Assembly (NCBI GenBank): GCA_019096065.1
Contig: JAGUCH010000009.1
Location: 3,544,001 to 3,608,000, forward strand
Reading direction: 5' to 3'
From: Paracyclopina nana
Taxonomy: Eukaryota; Arthropoda; Copepoda; Cyclopoida; Cyclopettidae
Length of the DNA stretch: 64,000 bases
Shown: piece after piece, positions 35,536-48,800 of the stretch
How positions within the stretch are numbered: the first letter of the stretch is position 1
Layout: each line of letters begins with the position of its first letter
Notes under the pieces: model-generated
The model's input: only the letters and a program-made list of their open reading frames with translations
Databases searched by the model: none
What the model was told of the DNA's origin: nothing
Made by a program: the position numbers and the translations under genes

Positions 35536-38260
35536 CTAAATATATTTTGTGCAATATTTTGTTAATTCAAAACCAACTCGGAGAAACCAGTAGCATATCT
35601 CAACCAAGCTGAGCAAACTCATGCCAGTAAACAAACTGAGAGTTCCACCTGTTGAATGTTCTCATTAAATTGCTGACGTTTTACAGCTATCAAATTGAAT
35701 TAGGTGATTTACCAAAAATTGCCATCTTTTCAGTGAAACTGAATTTGATGTCCATCACTGTTCTTACATACTTGGAAGATGTAAATTGTATTGAGACAAT
35801 AGCTATATCTTGCTGCATGATTTTTTTGCAAAGGTAACTGTCATCTTCAAAGTCACCATTTGATGCATTCATGTAATAAGTGGATATTAATTTGTTGTAT
35901 CCACCAATCTTCTTCTGATATGTCAGAATTTTGCCAGGAGATAGCTTACCACAGTATGATTCAATGTCAATTGGAATTTCCTTTTCAATTACATTGAACT
36001 GGATATCATTGCAGTTTGGAAGGCAGTCACATGACTGCACTCTTTCTTCTTCCTCAAGAATAGCATAAAAACATGATGTCCCGTAAATGTCACAGATCAC
36101 AGGTTTGGACATATTGGTCGGAATATCCCATGGGGTACATTGGCAAATATCAGTGGCTTGGTGAATCACACACTCAAATTGACAAGCTGCTTGTGAATAG
36201 TTTGAGAAAATAGATAAGCTTTCAGCTTCTTCTGTAAATCTGCATTTCCTATCCTGAGAATTCAATGACTTCAACCTACGGCAAGCATTTAAAAATGATT
36301 GAATGGCTGATTGGCTGAAAATTATTCAGAATTAGTTTCATACCTGTCTGTGGCTATGACTTCAAATGGCTGAACATCAATGATTGTCTTAAATCCTGGT
36401 TTGACAATTCTCTCAAAAGACCTTGCATCAAAGTAATCCAAGTAGCTAGAAAAGCTTACAACAAATGTAGCTGGGCTGCTGGAATGCCTCCATAATCTAT
36501 TTGCATCTAGGTACAATTCAAGGCCCGATCTTGATCCAAAGCCCATTGCTTTCTTCGGATTTTCTGTCAAGTCAAGATCATCTTTGAATGCCTCAGTGAA
36601 GTATTTCTTGTAGCTAGAGTCCTTAAGCATTCTTTGCACTGGGTAACCATTGAAGGCGTGACAATAACCTCTAGTTGTAAATACAGGGGATAGGATATCT
36701 TCTGAATCAAGTCCTTTCCAAGTTGTCTTAGTGATCATGCTTGTGATGTCCCTCATTTTGCTTACCTTGTAATGCCCACTTCCTATGGGATTCACATTAT
36801 ACTTTTGGCTGCTGTTCATGAATTTTTGAAGTGTCTGATAGTTTATATTTTCTTTGCCCCTTGGTGTTGCCAGTCTCATTACTCTCATGATTGGCAGCAA
36901 GTCATGTTGCAAAAGTTCAGACCAAGGGTGGCAACATTTTACCCCAGGAATGGTGCATGGATGCTGATGAGATTGATTCTTAGTACGCAAGTCCCACAGG
37001 TAAAAGCAATATTTAAAGCTGAAGTCTGTCACATTTTGGTTGCATTGAGTAAAAACAAAGGTTTGTGTGAAAGACTGTTCTCTAATTTTATCATTATTGA
37101 GATGGGCTAACATCGATGGTATATCAAGAATTGAAGCGCCAATAGAAGAGTTGAATCCAATGCTTTGACTCAATCTTCGAAAATATGAGTGAAGCTCTCT
37201 ATCCATTTTAGTCATTTTCTGGCAAATGGAGCTTTTTGATAATACGTCACCATCTCCCAGGGTTTCCATTGATAAGTAAGCAAAATGAGAGATAAAGTTT
37301 CCAAAAGGCATGTTCATTTCAGTTCTTAGCATCATTTCCCCCATTTTGTAATGGCTCATTGCCATATTCCTAGTATTGTTGTCCGATTTGCTATGTGCAA
37401 TAAGCAAAATAATTTCTTACATTAGCTGTAAATAAAAAAATTATTCACCCGTTTGGCAGTGTTTTCCATGGAACTATTGTTTCCAGAGCGTCATCAAATC
37501 TTGTTATTTTCCCAAAACTGTCAACAATTAAATTCTTAACATCAGTTAATGAAATGTTTTTGTTAGCCAATCCATTATTTAATCCCAAAAAGAGCAATGT
37601 ATTATCTACATTAATCATAGATGGATTACTCATCACAAGTCTCAAAATGCTATTTCGAAATTCGGTTATAAATTGATTAAAATCCTTTCTTAGTGTTTCT
37701 GTTGAAGTGCATTTGGGAAATACTTTGGAATTAGCTGAGTAACATTCAAAAGCCAAATTATTCAACAGTTTCTCAGCTGGGCCCCAAACGTCTACGTCAT
37801 GGAAATCTTCATTACAAATTGTGACAGTTGGAAACTGCACGTAATGAACTGGTGTTGCAATTGAATCCAAAGTTGTGATCACAGGATTTGATGACCAGCC
37901 TAACCAGGATTCTGCAACCATCAAGCCAGCCAACAGAAATCCACTTAAAATTATTGCTAGCTGAAAATACCAACTTATTGGTACATAGCTGAGCCTTTTT
38001 TAGTTATATTTGGTGACTACATACCCAAATTATCTTGAGAAAAAGTCTATGAGATAGCTGAATGTATCCAAATCCATGGATTGAAGTAGTGCCAAAAAAC
38101 TCAGAAATAATGTCTCCTACCATTGTACTAGACTTCCGATAAACTGGAAGAAAGCATTGAATTGCCAAACTAGAAAAGTTTGGGTGTTGCTCTCCAAATA
38201 ATGAGGATTTTGGGAATTCAACAGCCAATTGTATACATTCTATGCTTAGAACGGATCCAC
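35536..38260 (-). CDS. DEG/ENaC sodium channel subunit, pickpocket-like, 5' end incomplete
   Basis: Five minus-strand exons: 38025-38260 (first visible), 37449-37960, 36344-37390, 35713-36275 and 35536-35648, all joined in frame by GT-AG introns of 64, 58, 68 and 64 bp. At least 820 residues, long for a family usually of 450-700. Family marks in order: cytosolic TTSIHGFGYI with the gating His-Gly; TM1 (LAIILSGFLLAGLM); FPTVTICNE just outside; a long ectodomain with the Cys-rich block (SNYSQAACQFECVIHQATD, then CQC and CDCLPNC); and TM2 GGTLSLFTGMSLLSLVEICY with the GMS (GxS) selectivity-filter triplet. The product would be a subunit of a trimeric, amiloride-sensitive-type cation channel in the plasma membrane. 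No Met opens the first exon; an AG at 38261-38262 suggests an upstream exon I could not find. The last exon is short and easily missed, but without it TM2 would be absent. Confidence 0.9.
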
Positions 38261-38971
38261 CTAGTTAGCAAACTTATAGTGATCAAAGGCCTTTTGCTGA
38301 CATAATTAAATTGAAGCTTAGGAAATTATATAACCAGATCACAAATGAGCATGAAATGCGCGGAAAAATATGCACACTTAAATAAAATAGACCAACATAT
38401 TGATGACAAGAAACAAGAAAAAACGAAAAATACCTACGTACTATGATTACAGCCCGACCTTAGAATGAATTTTTAACCGCAAGTGAGTTCCAATGGACTT
38501 TAAAGTAAATTTTTTGCACCTTGAAATCACCACTGTTCGTAAGCAATTCTTTACTGCATAACGGGTAGAGCTGCTGGGACATTTAATTTTTTGTATGTAA
38601 TATCCACAGACCTCTATAACTCGGCATCATTATCATCTTGTTGTTATCCATAAATGCTAATGTTCTTAATGATGAGTTGCCAAGAAAGAACGCATGAGGG
38701 CGCTAGTGCAATAGAGGGATAGTTCAAGATTTTGTCAACTGAGGGCGCCACCTAAAAATTTAAATTTTAAACTAATTTTTACTTAAAATTGTCCAATCGA
38801 ACAATGCCAATGACGAAGCTCAAATATGACATTGAAGCAATCATATTGTTCATTGATTTGCAGTTTCACGCAAAGCTTCTTCTTTGCCATTTTAGTTCCA
38901 CAAGAAAGCTTTATTCAATCATGATTGTCCAAAAGTATGCGGTCAATTAGCAAGAAATATTATTATCCAGT
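38261..38971. other. Spacer between channel gene and U2, nothing firm
   Basis: Should hold the promoter of U2 and possibly the missing 5' exon of the channel; neither was identified. GAGGGCGC occurs twice (about 38697 and 38742). Confidence 0.4.
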
Positions 38972-39165
38972 ATCGCTTCTCGGCCTTTTGGCTAAGATCA
39001 AAGTGTAGTATCTGTTCTTATCAGCTTAATATCTGGTACGAGGTCCATGTGTCCTCTACGATATTAAATTAATCTTTGATAGGGGAGAGATCGTCAGAAG
39101 CTTGCTTCGGATCTTTCACGTGTCGTCCTTGCATTGCAGTACCGCAAGGAATGGCACTCTTCCCC
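38972..39165 (+). ncRNA. U2: U2 spliceosomal snRNA
   Basis: The first 65 nt match the universally conserved U2 5' end (ATCGCTTCTCGGCCTTTTGG, then CTAAGATCAAAGTG), including the branch-point pairing word GTAGTA and the TATCTGTTCTTATCAG segment of stem II. The extra A in ATCAAAGTG matches what I recall of Drosophila U2 rather than vertebrate U2. A candidate Sm site AATCTTTGAT is at 39071-39080, weaker than the usual ATTTTTG, and the 3' stem-loop GCATTGCAGTACCGC is present near 39131. U2 base-pairs with the intron branch site in the spliceosome. The 3' end is set by comparison with the usual 188-192 nt length. It looks intact; a recent retro-pseudogene cannot be fully excluded because I did not identify the PSE or 3' box. 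Confidence 0.92.
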
Positions 39166-39926
39166 ATTAAACCTCATACACCACTCTATCCTAACTTATG
39201 GCATAAAGAGCGAAGTTACAGGAGTAGCTGTAAAATCGCGAATAAGTTCGCGTTGCCGATTGTGTGTGCTTTTTTTGGGACTCCCAATGACGTCACACCT
39301 TTGTGCTTCGAAACGTTCATTTCGGTCGGAAAAGTAAGAAATTACTCATTGTTTCAGCCATCATTTTAAGGGACGATTTTATGCTCCTGCTATCGATACA
39401 AACGTGCACTTATTTCTTGCGGTAAACTTTTTGTCAACCAAGCTAGACTTAAGATCAATTATAGAACTAACTGTTCTCTAAGAAAATACTCTATAGATAT
39501 TCCATTAAAGTAACCCTTTTCATCATTGTTTTTCCGGTAGATGTTGATCCCCTGGCCTCGCTGAAGTTTATAGTTCGATCCTTATTCCTGAAGTGAAACA
39601 GTAATTTTTCCCGTTAGAGTAGATGTTATTCCAGCTCCCTTTATTGTCAAATCCTGTTCCACATAAGTCGCACCTCAACCAGAAATGTTACATAATTTTT
39701 TGAACGTTATTGTAAAGTGTACAAACTCCTCCATTATTTCATCTACGTTGAGTTTATTTCGTAATCGAAGATTCGAGTCGGCGTACAGTCAGTGCGTCCT
39801 AATATCAATATTATTTAACCATGAGGCTTTCACTAATTTGCCATTTTGTATTGATCAAAAATGGTTAATGTAACTGCAACATTCCTGTCCTAGCTTACCA
39901 TGTCTGACCGAAGAAATTAAGTAACC
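39166..39926. other. Spacer between U2 and the LNR gene
   Basis: No gene recognised; the promoter of the downstream gene must lie here but no TATA box stands out. Confidence 0.4.
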
Positions 39927-41856
39927 ATGGCGAGGTATTATGGTAAACAAAATCAAATAAGAAGCGAAAATGCTTGGCTCAGCCCTAAGACTTATTCGGT
40001 AAACTTGATTCTTTACGTACTGTTGCCCTGCTCAGCCATATTCACCGCAATCTACTTGTTTGTTCAAATGACCAAGACCTCTGAGATGAAGCAGTTTGTA
40101 AGTATAGAAGCTTGGCACAAGTGCTTTCTCGACTGTAGCATTTTTCTAACTTTCCTCCTTGTATTCTATTGTTTTTGATACCGTTTGCATTTGAAAAGGT
40201 ATGCAAGGAATATTTCATGGGTGATGGACATTGTCAGGATGCCTATAACGTTCCTGCATGCCAATTTGACTTGGGTGAAACCTTTCTGATACCAAAACGA
40301 TTCACTATTCATCAAGTCATTTCTAGGTGATTGCTGCTTACCAGACCCAGCCACCAAACTACTGTGTAAGTATTGTAACTGCTTTGATGTCAGTGGTATG
40401 GATGACACAAGCCCAAATACAATTAGGTGGGATTTTACAACTAATATGAACTGCCCCCACCCTGAGTTTGTGGGAGATGGATTCTGTGATGATGACACCA
40501 ACAATTACTTGTGTGGTTATGACGGAGGTGACTGTTGCGTTAATTTTATCCTTGTCTTGTTCTGTTCAAGCTGTGAATGCAACATTGACAAAAGCAAATT
40601 CCAGTCCCTTGAAAGTGAGATTTGTAGCCACGATTGCGCGTGAAAATATTAGTTTTAATTGATTTTCTTCATCAGTTTGTCAAGTGGTGGAAAAAATAGG
40701 CAACCTTGTGTGCAATGATGAAGCAAACCTTCATACATGCAATTACGATGGAGGTGATTGCTGCCTAAGCCATGTGAACAGAGATTTTTGCCAAAACTGC
40801 ATTTGCCATGAAGATCTCAAACAGCACCCCTCAGTGATTTGCCCTGAAGAAAATGCCATTGGTAACCAAATTTGCGATCCAATAAACAACATCACATCAT
40901 GCAATTATGATGGTGGGGATTGTATTGATGTGGTGCATGAAAGATACCCAATAGCCCGTAGTTCGACAAATAAATTTACCTCTGTTGAATTGGAGACGAC
41001 AACGTTGGGAATTTTCCAAAGTCGTTGCAAAAGCTCCTTTAAGGTTGGTGATGGTTTTTGCCACGATGAGAATAACATTGATGCATGTGACTATGATGGA
41101 GGTGACTGTTGCCTGCCATATGTTCACGCCATGCATTGCATTTTTTGTAAATGCCACATATCTAACACATCATTTGTTGATAATTTCTATTTGATTGGTT
41201 GTCTCAATACTGGTGTAGGGCAAGGAAATGGCATATGCGAAGACTCAATCAACACTCCTCATTGTAATTTTGATGATGGCGATTGTTGTGGAGGAAGTCT
41301 GGCCAAGTGTGACAGGTGCTTGTGCCATGAAGACTTTCCATCTTGTTGGTTTTTCACTTGGATCAAAGATGGTGTATGTGACGATTTAGCCAATAATGAG
41401 ATTTGTGGGTATGATGGAGGAGATTGCTGCCTCGAGATGATTGACAATACCTTCTGCAGAGAATGCTTTTGCTATGAGGACAAAACGCATCATCCTGCCT
41501 ATGAAGTTCCACCGTGTCGATTAAGCCAAAAAATGGGTGATGGAAAATGCCAAGATGAGGTAAACACTGAAAGCTGCAATTTTGATCATGGAGACTGCTG
41601 CAAAGAAATTATCATCGATGCTTTCTGCAAGCTATGCATCTGCCATGAAGATCTAAAAAGGCATATGGGTGTCGCTAATTTGCCAGATTCCTGCATTACG
41701 TTTCAAGTAATGGATGGAGTTTGTGATGATCAGAGCAACAAAGCAGAATGTGCCTTCGATGGTGGGGATTGCTGCTTGCCAATAATCTATGGCTCGAACT
41801 GCAACATTTGCATGTGCAAAGAAGATAACACTAAACATCCAATGCATGAAAAATAG
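39927..41856 (+). CDS. Type II membrane protein with nine LNR (Lin12/Notch) repeats
   Basis: Four exons, 39927-40097, 40199-40274, 40327-40614 and 40676-41856, joined in frame by GT-AG introns of 101, 52 and 61 bp, encode 571 residues. The N-terminus is cytosolic and basic, with a single membrane span at about residues 25-47 (VNLILYVLLPCSAIFTAIYL) and no cleavable signal, so the rest is probably extracellular. It carries nine LNR modules of the form C...GDGxCDD..N...C.YDGGDCC, the calcium-binding fold of the Notch negative regulatory region; the Asp/Asn ligands are present in most. Between modules lies a short knuckle of the form CxxCxCxED (for example FCQNCICHEDLKQHP), and the protein ends after such a knuckle. 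No EGF, protease or glycosyltransferase domain is seen. Function unknown; secreted or membrane LNR arrays are known in PAPP-A, stealth-type GlcNAc phosphotransferase and Notch, none of which has this layout. Confidence 0.85.
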
Positions 41857-41866
41857 CTCCCGTACA

Positions 41867-41872
41867 AATAAA
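41867..41872 (+). other. Polyadenylation signal of the LNR gene
   Basis: AATAAA eleven nt after the stop; another lies about 115 nt downstream (ATAAATAAATTT), which is the more usual distance. Confidence 0.4.
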
Positions 41873-42637
41873 CGTATGGCACGCGAAATAGCCTATTTTA
41901 GCTAGCCTACAACTCATCACCCTTGGCCTCATTCAGTCCACAATTCGGCATAAAACTTCAACCATATTGTCAACGTATCCTAGGCAATAAATAAATTTTG
42001 CTGATTTTAGTCGAACAAAACCTCAGCCCAAAATTGATCCTTACAGGACCGAGCAGCATTTCTAGAGGCAATTTTCGTTATTTTGTAGCATCTCTATCGT
42101 CATTTTTACAACACATCACCTTTCTTCATGTTTCTTGGCTTAAATCATGAAATCTTCATCTTGACTAAGCTCAAAATATATTAATTACAATAAACTTTAT
42201 TGTCAAAATATTTCTTCACTTTCAAGATGACTTAAAAAGTCGATCTGATTTTGTTGGTATCGGCTGTCGCTTGCCTTAAGGCATTTTTTTCTTTTTTGCG
42301 TTAGGTATTTTTAGTGTATTTTCCCAAGAAGTTTGGAATGTACATGGAGTAGAGTCACTAATAAAAACGAAGTTTCAATGGCAATCATTTCTAACCGTGA
42401 ACAACTTTTTAGGTCCTGATTCTAGCCCGGTTCCAACAAATATATTCAGGTCAGCTCGCCCCGACTTAACTGGTTTACCGTACGAAGCCATGCTGATTTT
42501 CTTTGGAGGAACTGTTTTTTTGAAGTAAATTGTAACGCAGTCTAATAGACTTTTTTAAGGCAGCACCTGTAAGATTTTTACTTTAGTCATGTGTCGTTCA
42601 TCTTGAATGTCGTCTGGCAAAAGAAGAAGGGTGATTT
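41873..42637. other. Intergenic, nothing recognised
   Basis: 3' flank of the LNR gene; AT-rich with no further feature. Confidence 0.5.
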
Positions 42638-42807
42638 GGGCTTAGTCTTTCGCAAGTTTTGCATAGTCACGCTATTTAAATAGCTCATAACATAACACGT
42701 ATTTAAATAGCAGCTATTTAAATACATCCAGAGGCTATTTAAATACATTTTATGCTATGAGCTATTTAAATAGCGTGACTATGCAAAACTTGCGAAAGAC
42801 TAAGCCC
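42638..42807. mobile_element. Near-perfect palindromic MITE, 170 bp
   Basis: Left arm starting GGGCTTAGTCTTTCGCAAG and right arm ending CTTGCGAAAGACTAAGCCC are identical inverted repeats of about 52 nt. The centre holds several ATTTAAATA palindromes (GCTATTTAAATAGC and variants). TT flanks both ends, which is too short to prove a target duplication. Arm identity suggests recent origin or gene conversion; no coding capacity. Confidence 0.75.
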
Positions 42808-45800
42808 TTGTTTCAAAAGCCATTTTTAGAGTTCATTAGAGAGCTCTTTTTGAATAGCTGCTTGGTGTCTTTCCCGCCGCGGGTACTGCAATTTTTGCAG
42901 ATGCTCAGAACATGTGTGACGACTTCCTGGACAGAAATCCAATATTTCCTCAAACAGGACACAAGGAACTAGTGACACTTTTTTTGAAAAATTATTGGTG
43001 GCAAGTGGGAGACAGCACTCAAATTTGGGTCAGCTTTGATTGCTTCTGGTGGCGACGACAACTTGAATATATTCAAGGGGGGAAATTTGGGTCAGTGTGA
43101 AACCGAATTCGGGCTCATTTACATGCTCAAGTAGAGCTCTGACCCTTCTTTCAGTATAAATGGCTAGCTGCTGCTGGTTGTTACTCTAATTGGTGTGACG
43201 AAATGTGGACACAAGGATCTAGTTTTAAAGAAGCTCCACCTTCCATTTTACACCGATTTATGGCTTGGAATGCACTTAAATCTGAGCTCTTCTTGATTGC
43301 AATTTGAATACTGCGCTGGCAATAAAATACTTATGTGTAGTGGGGCAAAAGAGCCTTAAATCACTAGTCACTAGTTGGTGCTGAATTTCTTGACCTAATT
43401 AATTTTCCCATGAAATTGAGTGGGGAGAGTCCGAAAAAAAGATCCAATAAAACAAGTCTATTTTTTTCACAAAAGCGCTAATGCTCGATTTTATAACGTA
43501 TTGCTGCTGTCTGTTGCCAACTCGAGATCTTGAAGAGGTTGCGCGATTATTGCGAGAGCAATTTACGAGACCAAAATCTGTAGACGGCTCTTTTATGGCC
43601 CTAATCCCCCTGAGAAGACAGCCTTTAGACGGTTTGACCACCTGCTGGGAATTTTCAATGCAAATCTGAAAAGTCCCCCCAAAATTTCCCAAAAGAGGAC
43701 TCAATTTTCTTGGCTGGCAGTAGCAGCGAAAATTAATTCATCTGGGTCAAACATGGCGGCATAAGGAAAAAACTGCTGTAATTGGCGCCCTATGGTGTTC
43801 TGTCTCCTTTTTGGATTGGCACTATGAAACCGAAATTGATGATTTCTCACGGGAAAAAAATGAAAATCCAATAACGTGGTGGACTCTTTGTGCAAAAATC
43901 GGGTTAGGCTGAATAGCATTGTTTCATTATTGAATGTAAAAGTTGAAAAACAGATTGAACCAGCGCAAAATGGGCAAATGACCCCAAAAGAGGATGAGTA
44001 ATAGGTAGACATAGATTATGTCATTCTCTCCTTGCATCAGCAACTTTTTGTCAGGAATTTTCCCAAAAATGTCACTTCTCCCTTACTGCCTTTGGCTTAC
44101 AATAATAGACAGTAGCTAGCTAGCCTTGGCCTGTATCCACGGTCCATTTCCAGCCCTTTGAATGTCTGTCATCATTTAGCTAAAAACGTGAAGGATTGCA
44201 GCAGCCCCAAAAAATGTTCATCAATAGGTGATCTTTGGGCTGGACTTGACACTTTTTCCCTCGGCTATAAATACTGCCGAAAATCCAGTTCAACAAGGAT
44301 TGAATTAGAGCTGGTATTCAATCCTCACCAGCAGTTGTGACATTGACAGTTTTCTCTACGTAAAATGTCCACATAGCCCATGGGGAGAGATTTGCCTCAT
44401 AAAAAGCATAAAAATCCAAGCTACGAGCATTTATTATTGCGTCATTGCAAATTGCAAATGTTGGCACAATTCATCAACATTTAGCAATTGCTGGTCCAAT
44501 TCTTTGATATGTTGCTGCAGCTTGGAAATTCCTCAAAATCACATGGTTGAACAAACACCATTTTGAAGCTCAAGATGGTTCTTTCATACACTTTTATGAG
44601 CGCTATTATAGGTGCTAGGAAATCAATCTTCAGAGTTCAAAGCTGAAATGGAATGACCATTTATTGGTCATCCAGGTGTGAGAGCTTTTTTCACCCAAAA
44701 GCCCTCTCTTTTTACAACTCTTCACTAGTCCTGTTCATCTGAACTCTACTGGAAGTGCCACAGAGCAGGAATCCAGTTTTGCAGGAAGCAGATGACCGAG
44801 GTCTGAAGAAACATAATAAATAGAAGTCAACCTTTGCAATCCACTGTAAACCTACCTGTGAAGTGTGAAATAACCCCATCAAGCTATAATATGTAGTATT
44901 GCTGTCCCTTTTGTCCCACCTGGGGAAGACCTTGAAAATTCACAGTGCTCCGGCCAAGATTTATGCATATTTAGTATGTATAGAAAAAGTAGCCAAATGC
45001 CATTTCAATAATTTTTCCACACTTCAATCTGCACTAGCTTCTGCTGTAGCTGCTGCTGTGACCAATCTGCTATTCCGAAAAAAGGAAATGGCCGTGGAAA
45101 ATGTACGAAAAATCTGACTGTGGCATAAACTACTGGTGCTGCTGAACTTGAAAAACATGACTTGGATTTTAATAGAATTTTGGCGTGCGGGGGGTATACT
45201 CTTTTCCCCCCCTTTTTTTGACCAAAATAAACTATTCAGGGTCATGGGTAAAGTGAGCTAAGGTTACTTCTTCTTGGCAAATGCACAGAAATGGCGGCAT
45301 TTCTCGCTTATCATCACAGACAATCTTGGCTCACAATTATGTGTTGACAAACATCACAACGATCAGCATGCAAATGATGAGATGCTCTTTTTGGGAAAAG
45401 CACCGTAGTAGGCTTGGACCGATATCTGTTTGCTGAGAATCTACGCTCAGGTGATTTTAACGCTATAATTGCTCTGGGGCAATCTGCATCGTATCCCATG
45501 GGAAAATGAGGCTTACTTCTGTTTTTTACAGAATCATCACACATGCCTACTACAATTGAGGGGCGCTTTATGGGGGGTCGTGAAGCAGCTTGCTTACGAG
45601 CAATTAAAGCAAAAACGCACAAGCCTGAATTGTTGTACTATTCCCACGTGCATTTCCAAAACCCAAAAGTTACTAAGGTACAGTAGCCGCGGTGGCTTGC
45701 TTGTTTTTCTTTTCATAATAGTAGATTTTCAATTCTATTGATGGGCAGTGACACATCCTCGATTTTTCTATTCAAACCTTCATCCGTTTCCATCATCCGC

Positions 45801-48800
45801 GAGCAGCAGCAGCAGCAGTGAATCCACAAAGCGAGCCGCAAGGCTTAAAATCCCCTTTATTCTTCTTATGTTCTTTATTTTCCCGATTTTTTTTCAAAAA
45901 ACCTTACGGCTATAAAATCCAAACAGGATCCTATCAGTTATTGCTTTCAGAGTCTTCTTAAGCCTTTTTTGCCAAAAGAGCCAATAGCCCATTGTAAAAT
46001 TGACTCTTGACCGAACAAATTGTTGTGCGAGTGGAAATCCTTTCAAACTCGAGATTGAATGGAGGTTTATTTGCATCGTGTTATTTTCCCAGAAATTTAA
46101 ATACCGCCACTACCATGCATATTATGCCCATCGATCAAGATAAGATGTCAGAAATCAGATCTCTGCCATGCTTCAATGAAATTTCCAATTCTATTGTCAA
46201 CAACAAATCTCGAATTTTGTGAGGAGCCTTTATAGAATACTGCAAGGAAAAACTGGAAGAAAAAGTTTGAGAAAAAAGTTGACAAACAATCACCTTTTGT
46301 TGAGTTCAGAGCTTGCAGGCTAATTACAATCCCAAGGCAAAAATCCGAGAAAATAAGCAATGCTAGCTGTTAGTAAATTGGAAAAAAGTTATTTTATTTT
46401 ATTTTCACACTGTACTAAGTATCAATTCTCAGCCCAGCAGTGAGATCAGTATCTTTTCTCATCAAACAAGGGATGCAGCTGCTGCCATTTTTGGGGTTTG
46501 CTCCTTTTACCAAATGTTTTCGTGATAAGTCCACCTTCAAAAGTATACATGGTGTATGTGCTGCTCACCAGAGATGCAGAGGATAAAGTGAAATTGCCAG
46601 AGAACATATACTGCTTCACCTTGAAGTCTCCATTACAACAAAACGAAGAGGTGGTGGTTTCGCAGACTTGTATATTTACCAGCTGTTGCTAATGTTCTTT
46701 CATCATCAGAGTGTATGGTAGCTCTAAAATGGAAGGAGGATGGTGGTGCTACATAATTCAAACCATCATCCACGATGCGGCCAAAAATGTACCCTTAAAA
46801 ATACCCATTTCCTCAAATGTGCAATACAGTGCGGTGAAGCTGTAGCAAGCAGCTTTGGCCAAAGGGAGCTGCTCTATATATCCTCAAATTGCCACCAAGT
46901 GCGACCATATTGTGGACCGGATGTGCTCCCTTTTTTCAAGGGTTCTGAGGTCATTAAAAGTATGCAACAGTAATAATAAAGTGGGAAAAATTGCTTCAGC
47001 TGTATTAGCAGTCGCGTTGGGGAAATGATGGCAACAGCGAGAATTTTTGAGGTTTTTTCCACGCGTAGGACCAAGCTATCATCATTTCCAGGCTATATAC
47101 GCAGTACGAGCAGTGAATGATGAGACCTGTTGATTCCCACACAGATTCATCATCAGGATTGGGTAGAATGGCGTAAAAAATTATTCTTGGATAGCAGTTG
47201 CCCCCTTTGAAGTCTGCTCAGCTTGCATCCAATTGGGAAACCGCATGAGTTGCATTGTGTCCGCTCATTGCCCCAATTATCAAGCTTGATGTGGTCTCTT
47301 TTATGCTGCAGCTCGCTCAAAACTGATGAAGCCAGCCCTAATCTTCATCACATTTATATTTATGTGGGATTTTTTTTTGGGGGGTGACCTATATATGGAT
47401 CATGAAAAACTCAGTGTCTGAGTGTTTTTGGCTTAGTTTTTTAAGAGCTTAATTAATTCAAAATGGCAAGATGTCTCTCCCTGATAAGACAACTTCCTGC
47501 ATGGCCTTGCTATCCAACTGTAAAAAGCTAAATTTGCTTTTAGATGTCCTATGCCTAAATTAAAGGAGTACGTGATGCATCCATTTGTATGCAAGTGGTC
47601 CAAGTGCATTCAGCAACAAGGCAGGTGGTGGTGAGCTGCTTTTTTCAATGCCCTTTCATTATGACAAAAGCTGCAGCTTTTGCTGCCCCCTTTACCACAT
47701 GTGATGCTGATGGAGATGAATTAAAGGCCACCCTAGAGGTCCAAAGGTCCATTAGTTTTTGGTGCCTGTGCAGCAGCTGTCAAGAAGCATATCCAATGCA
47801 ATTACAACAACGACCTAGAGGGTCAAATAAGCATGAACTCAATTTTTTCCTTCTCAATAATCCACGTGCTACAATATGTGACATTCAACACCTTGCTCAC
47901 TTAAATTTCAGCTTTCAAGAAATGTTTGCTTAGCCCATTCCGCTGATGACAACCATGCTTGCAGTTTGTCTTGTGGAAATGGCAGTTGGCTGGCTTCTTC
48001 CTTGCTTTTTTTTATTGAGCTTGTTTTGGGCTCAATCTGACGGGCCAATCTAATTTTAGAGGAGCCAACTTCCTTCGATTTTTTTTCAGCTGCAATTAAG
48101 GCTTTGTCAAGCCTCTTTCTACACGTCCATACAGTGCAACAACTTATCCAATTTACAGACTTCAATGGATGCAGCTTGCATCGTAAAATACTAATCTTGT
48201 AGCATACAGAGCACCAGCTGCCTGGTGCTTAAATGGAGAAAAAAGGATTTTTCTCAGCTGAAAAAAGATGAAATATCAGATTTTGTTGAAGGCCCCAAAC
48301 AGCTTTGTCATTCGGTGCTTTTTTTGGACATTCCCAATTTTTTATGCTGACTTTGGGATGTTGAGACTGAATTTCGTTGTCAAAAGTCTGGTCAAGCAAG
48401 CTGAGGAATTTCGTTAAATGAATGGCGAGGGCATCTGGAGCAGCAGCGAAGCCAAATGATTATGGTGTTTTTGCAGCAGAAGACTTGCAGCAGCCATTCA
48501 AACCTAGGTCGTAATGCGAGCTGGAAGCTGGACGATGATGCTAAGAAGATGTAAACACAACATGTTGATTATAATTTGGCTGAGTTGCACAGCTAGACAA
48601 GAAGATTATCATTTGGAGCCCTTTGAAGCAGAAGCAACACAACATCTGCTCTCAAGACTAGTGAGCTTTTAAAAAGAGCCCCAGGGATCTTGCCTGTCAA
48701 TGGACATTATGCATACCGAACAGTGCGCATTGATGGCTAATCACTGTAATCTTTCTCAATGCACCAAATTGCAGTTGTCATGTTTCATTGAAGGCCTCTC

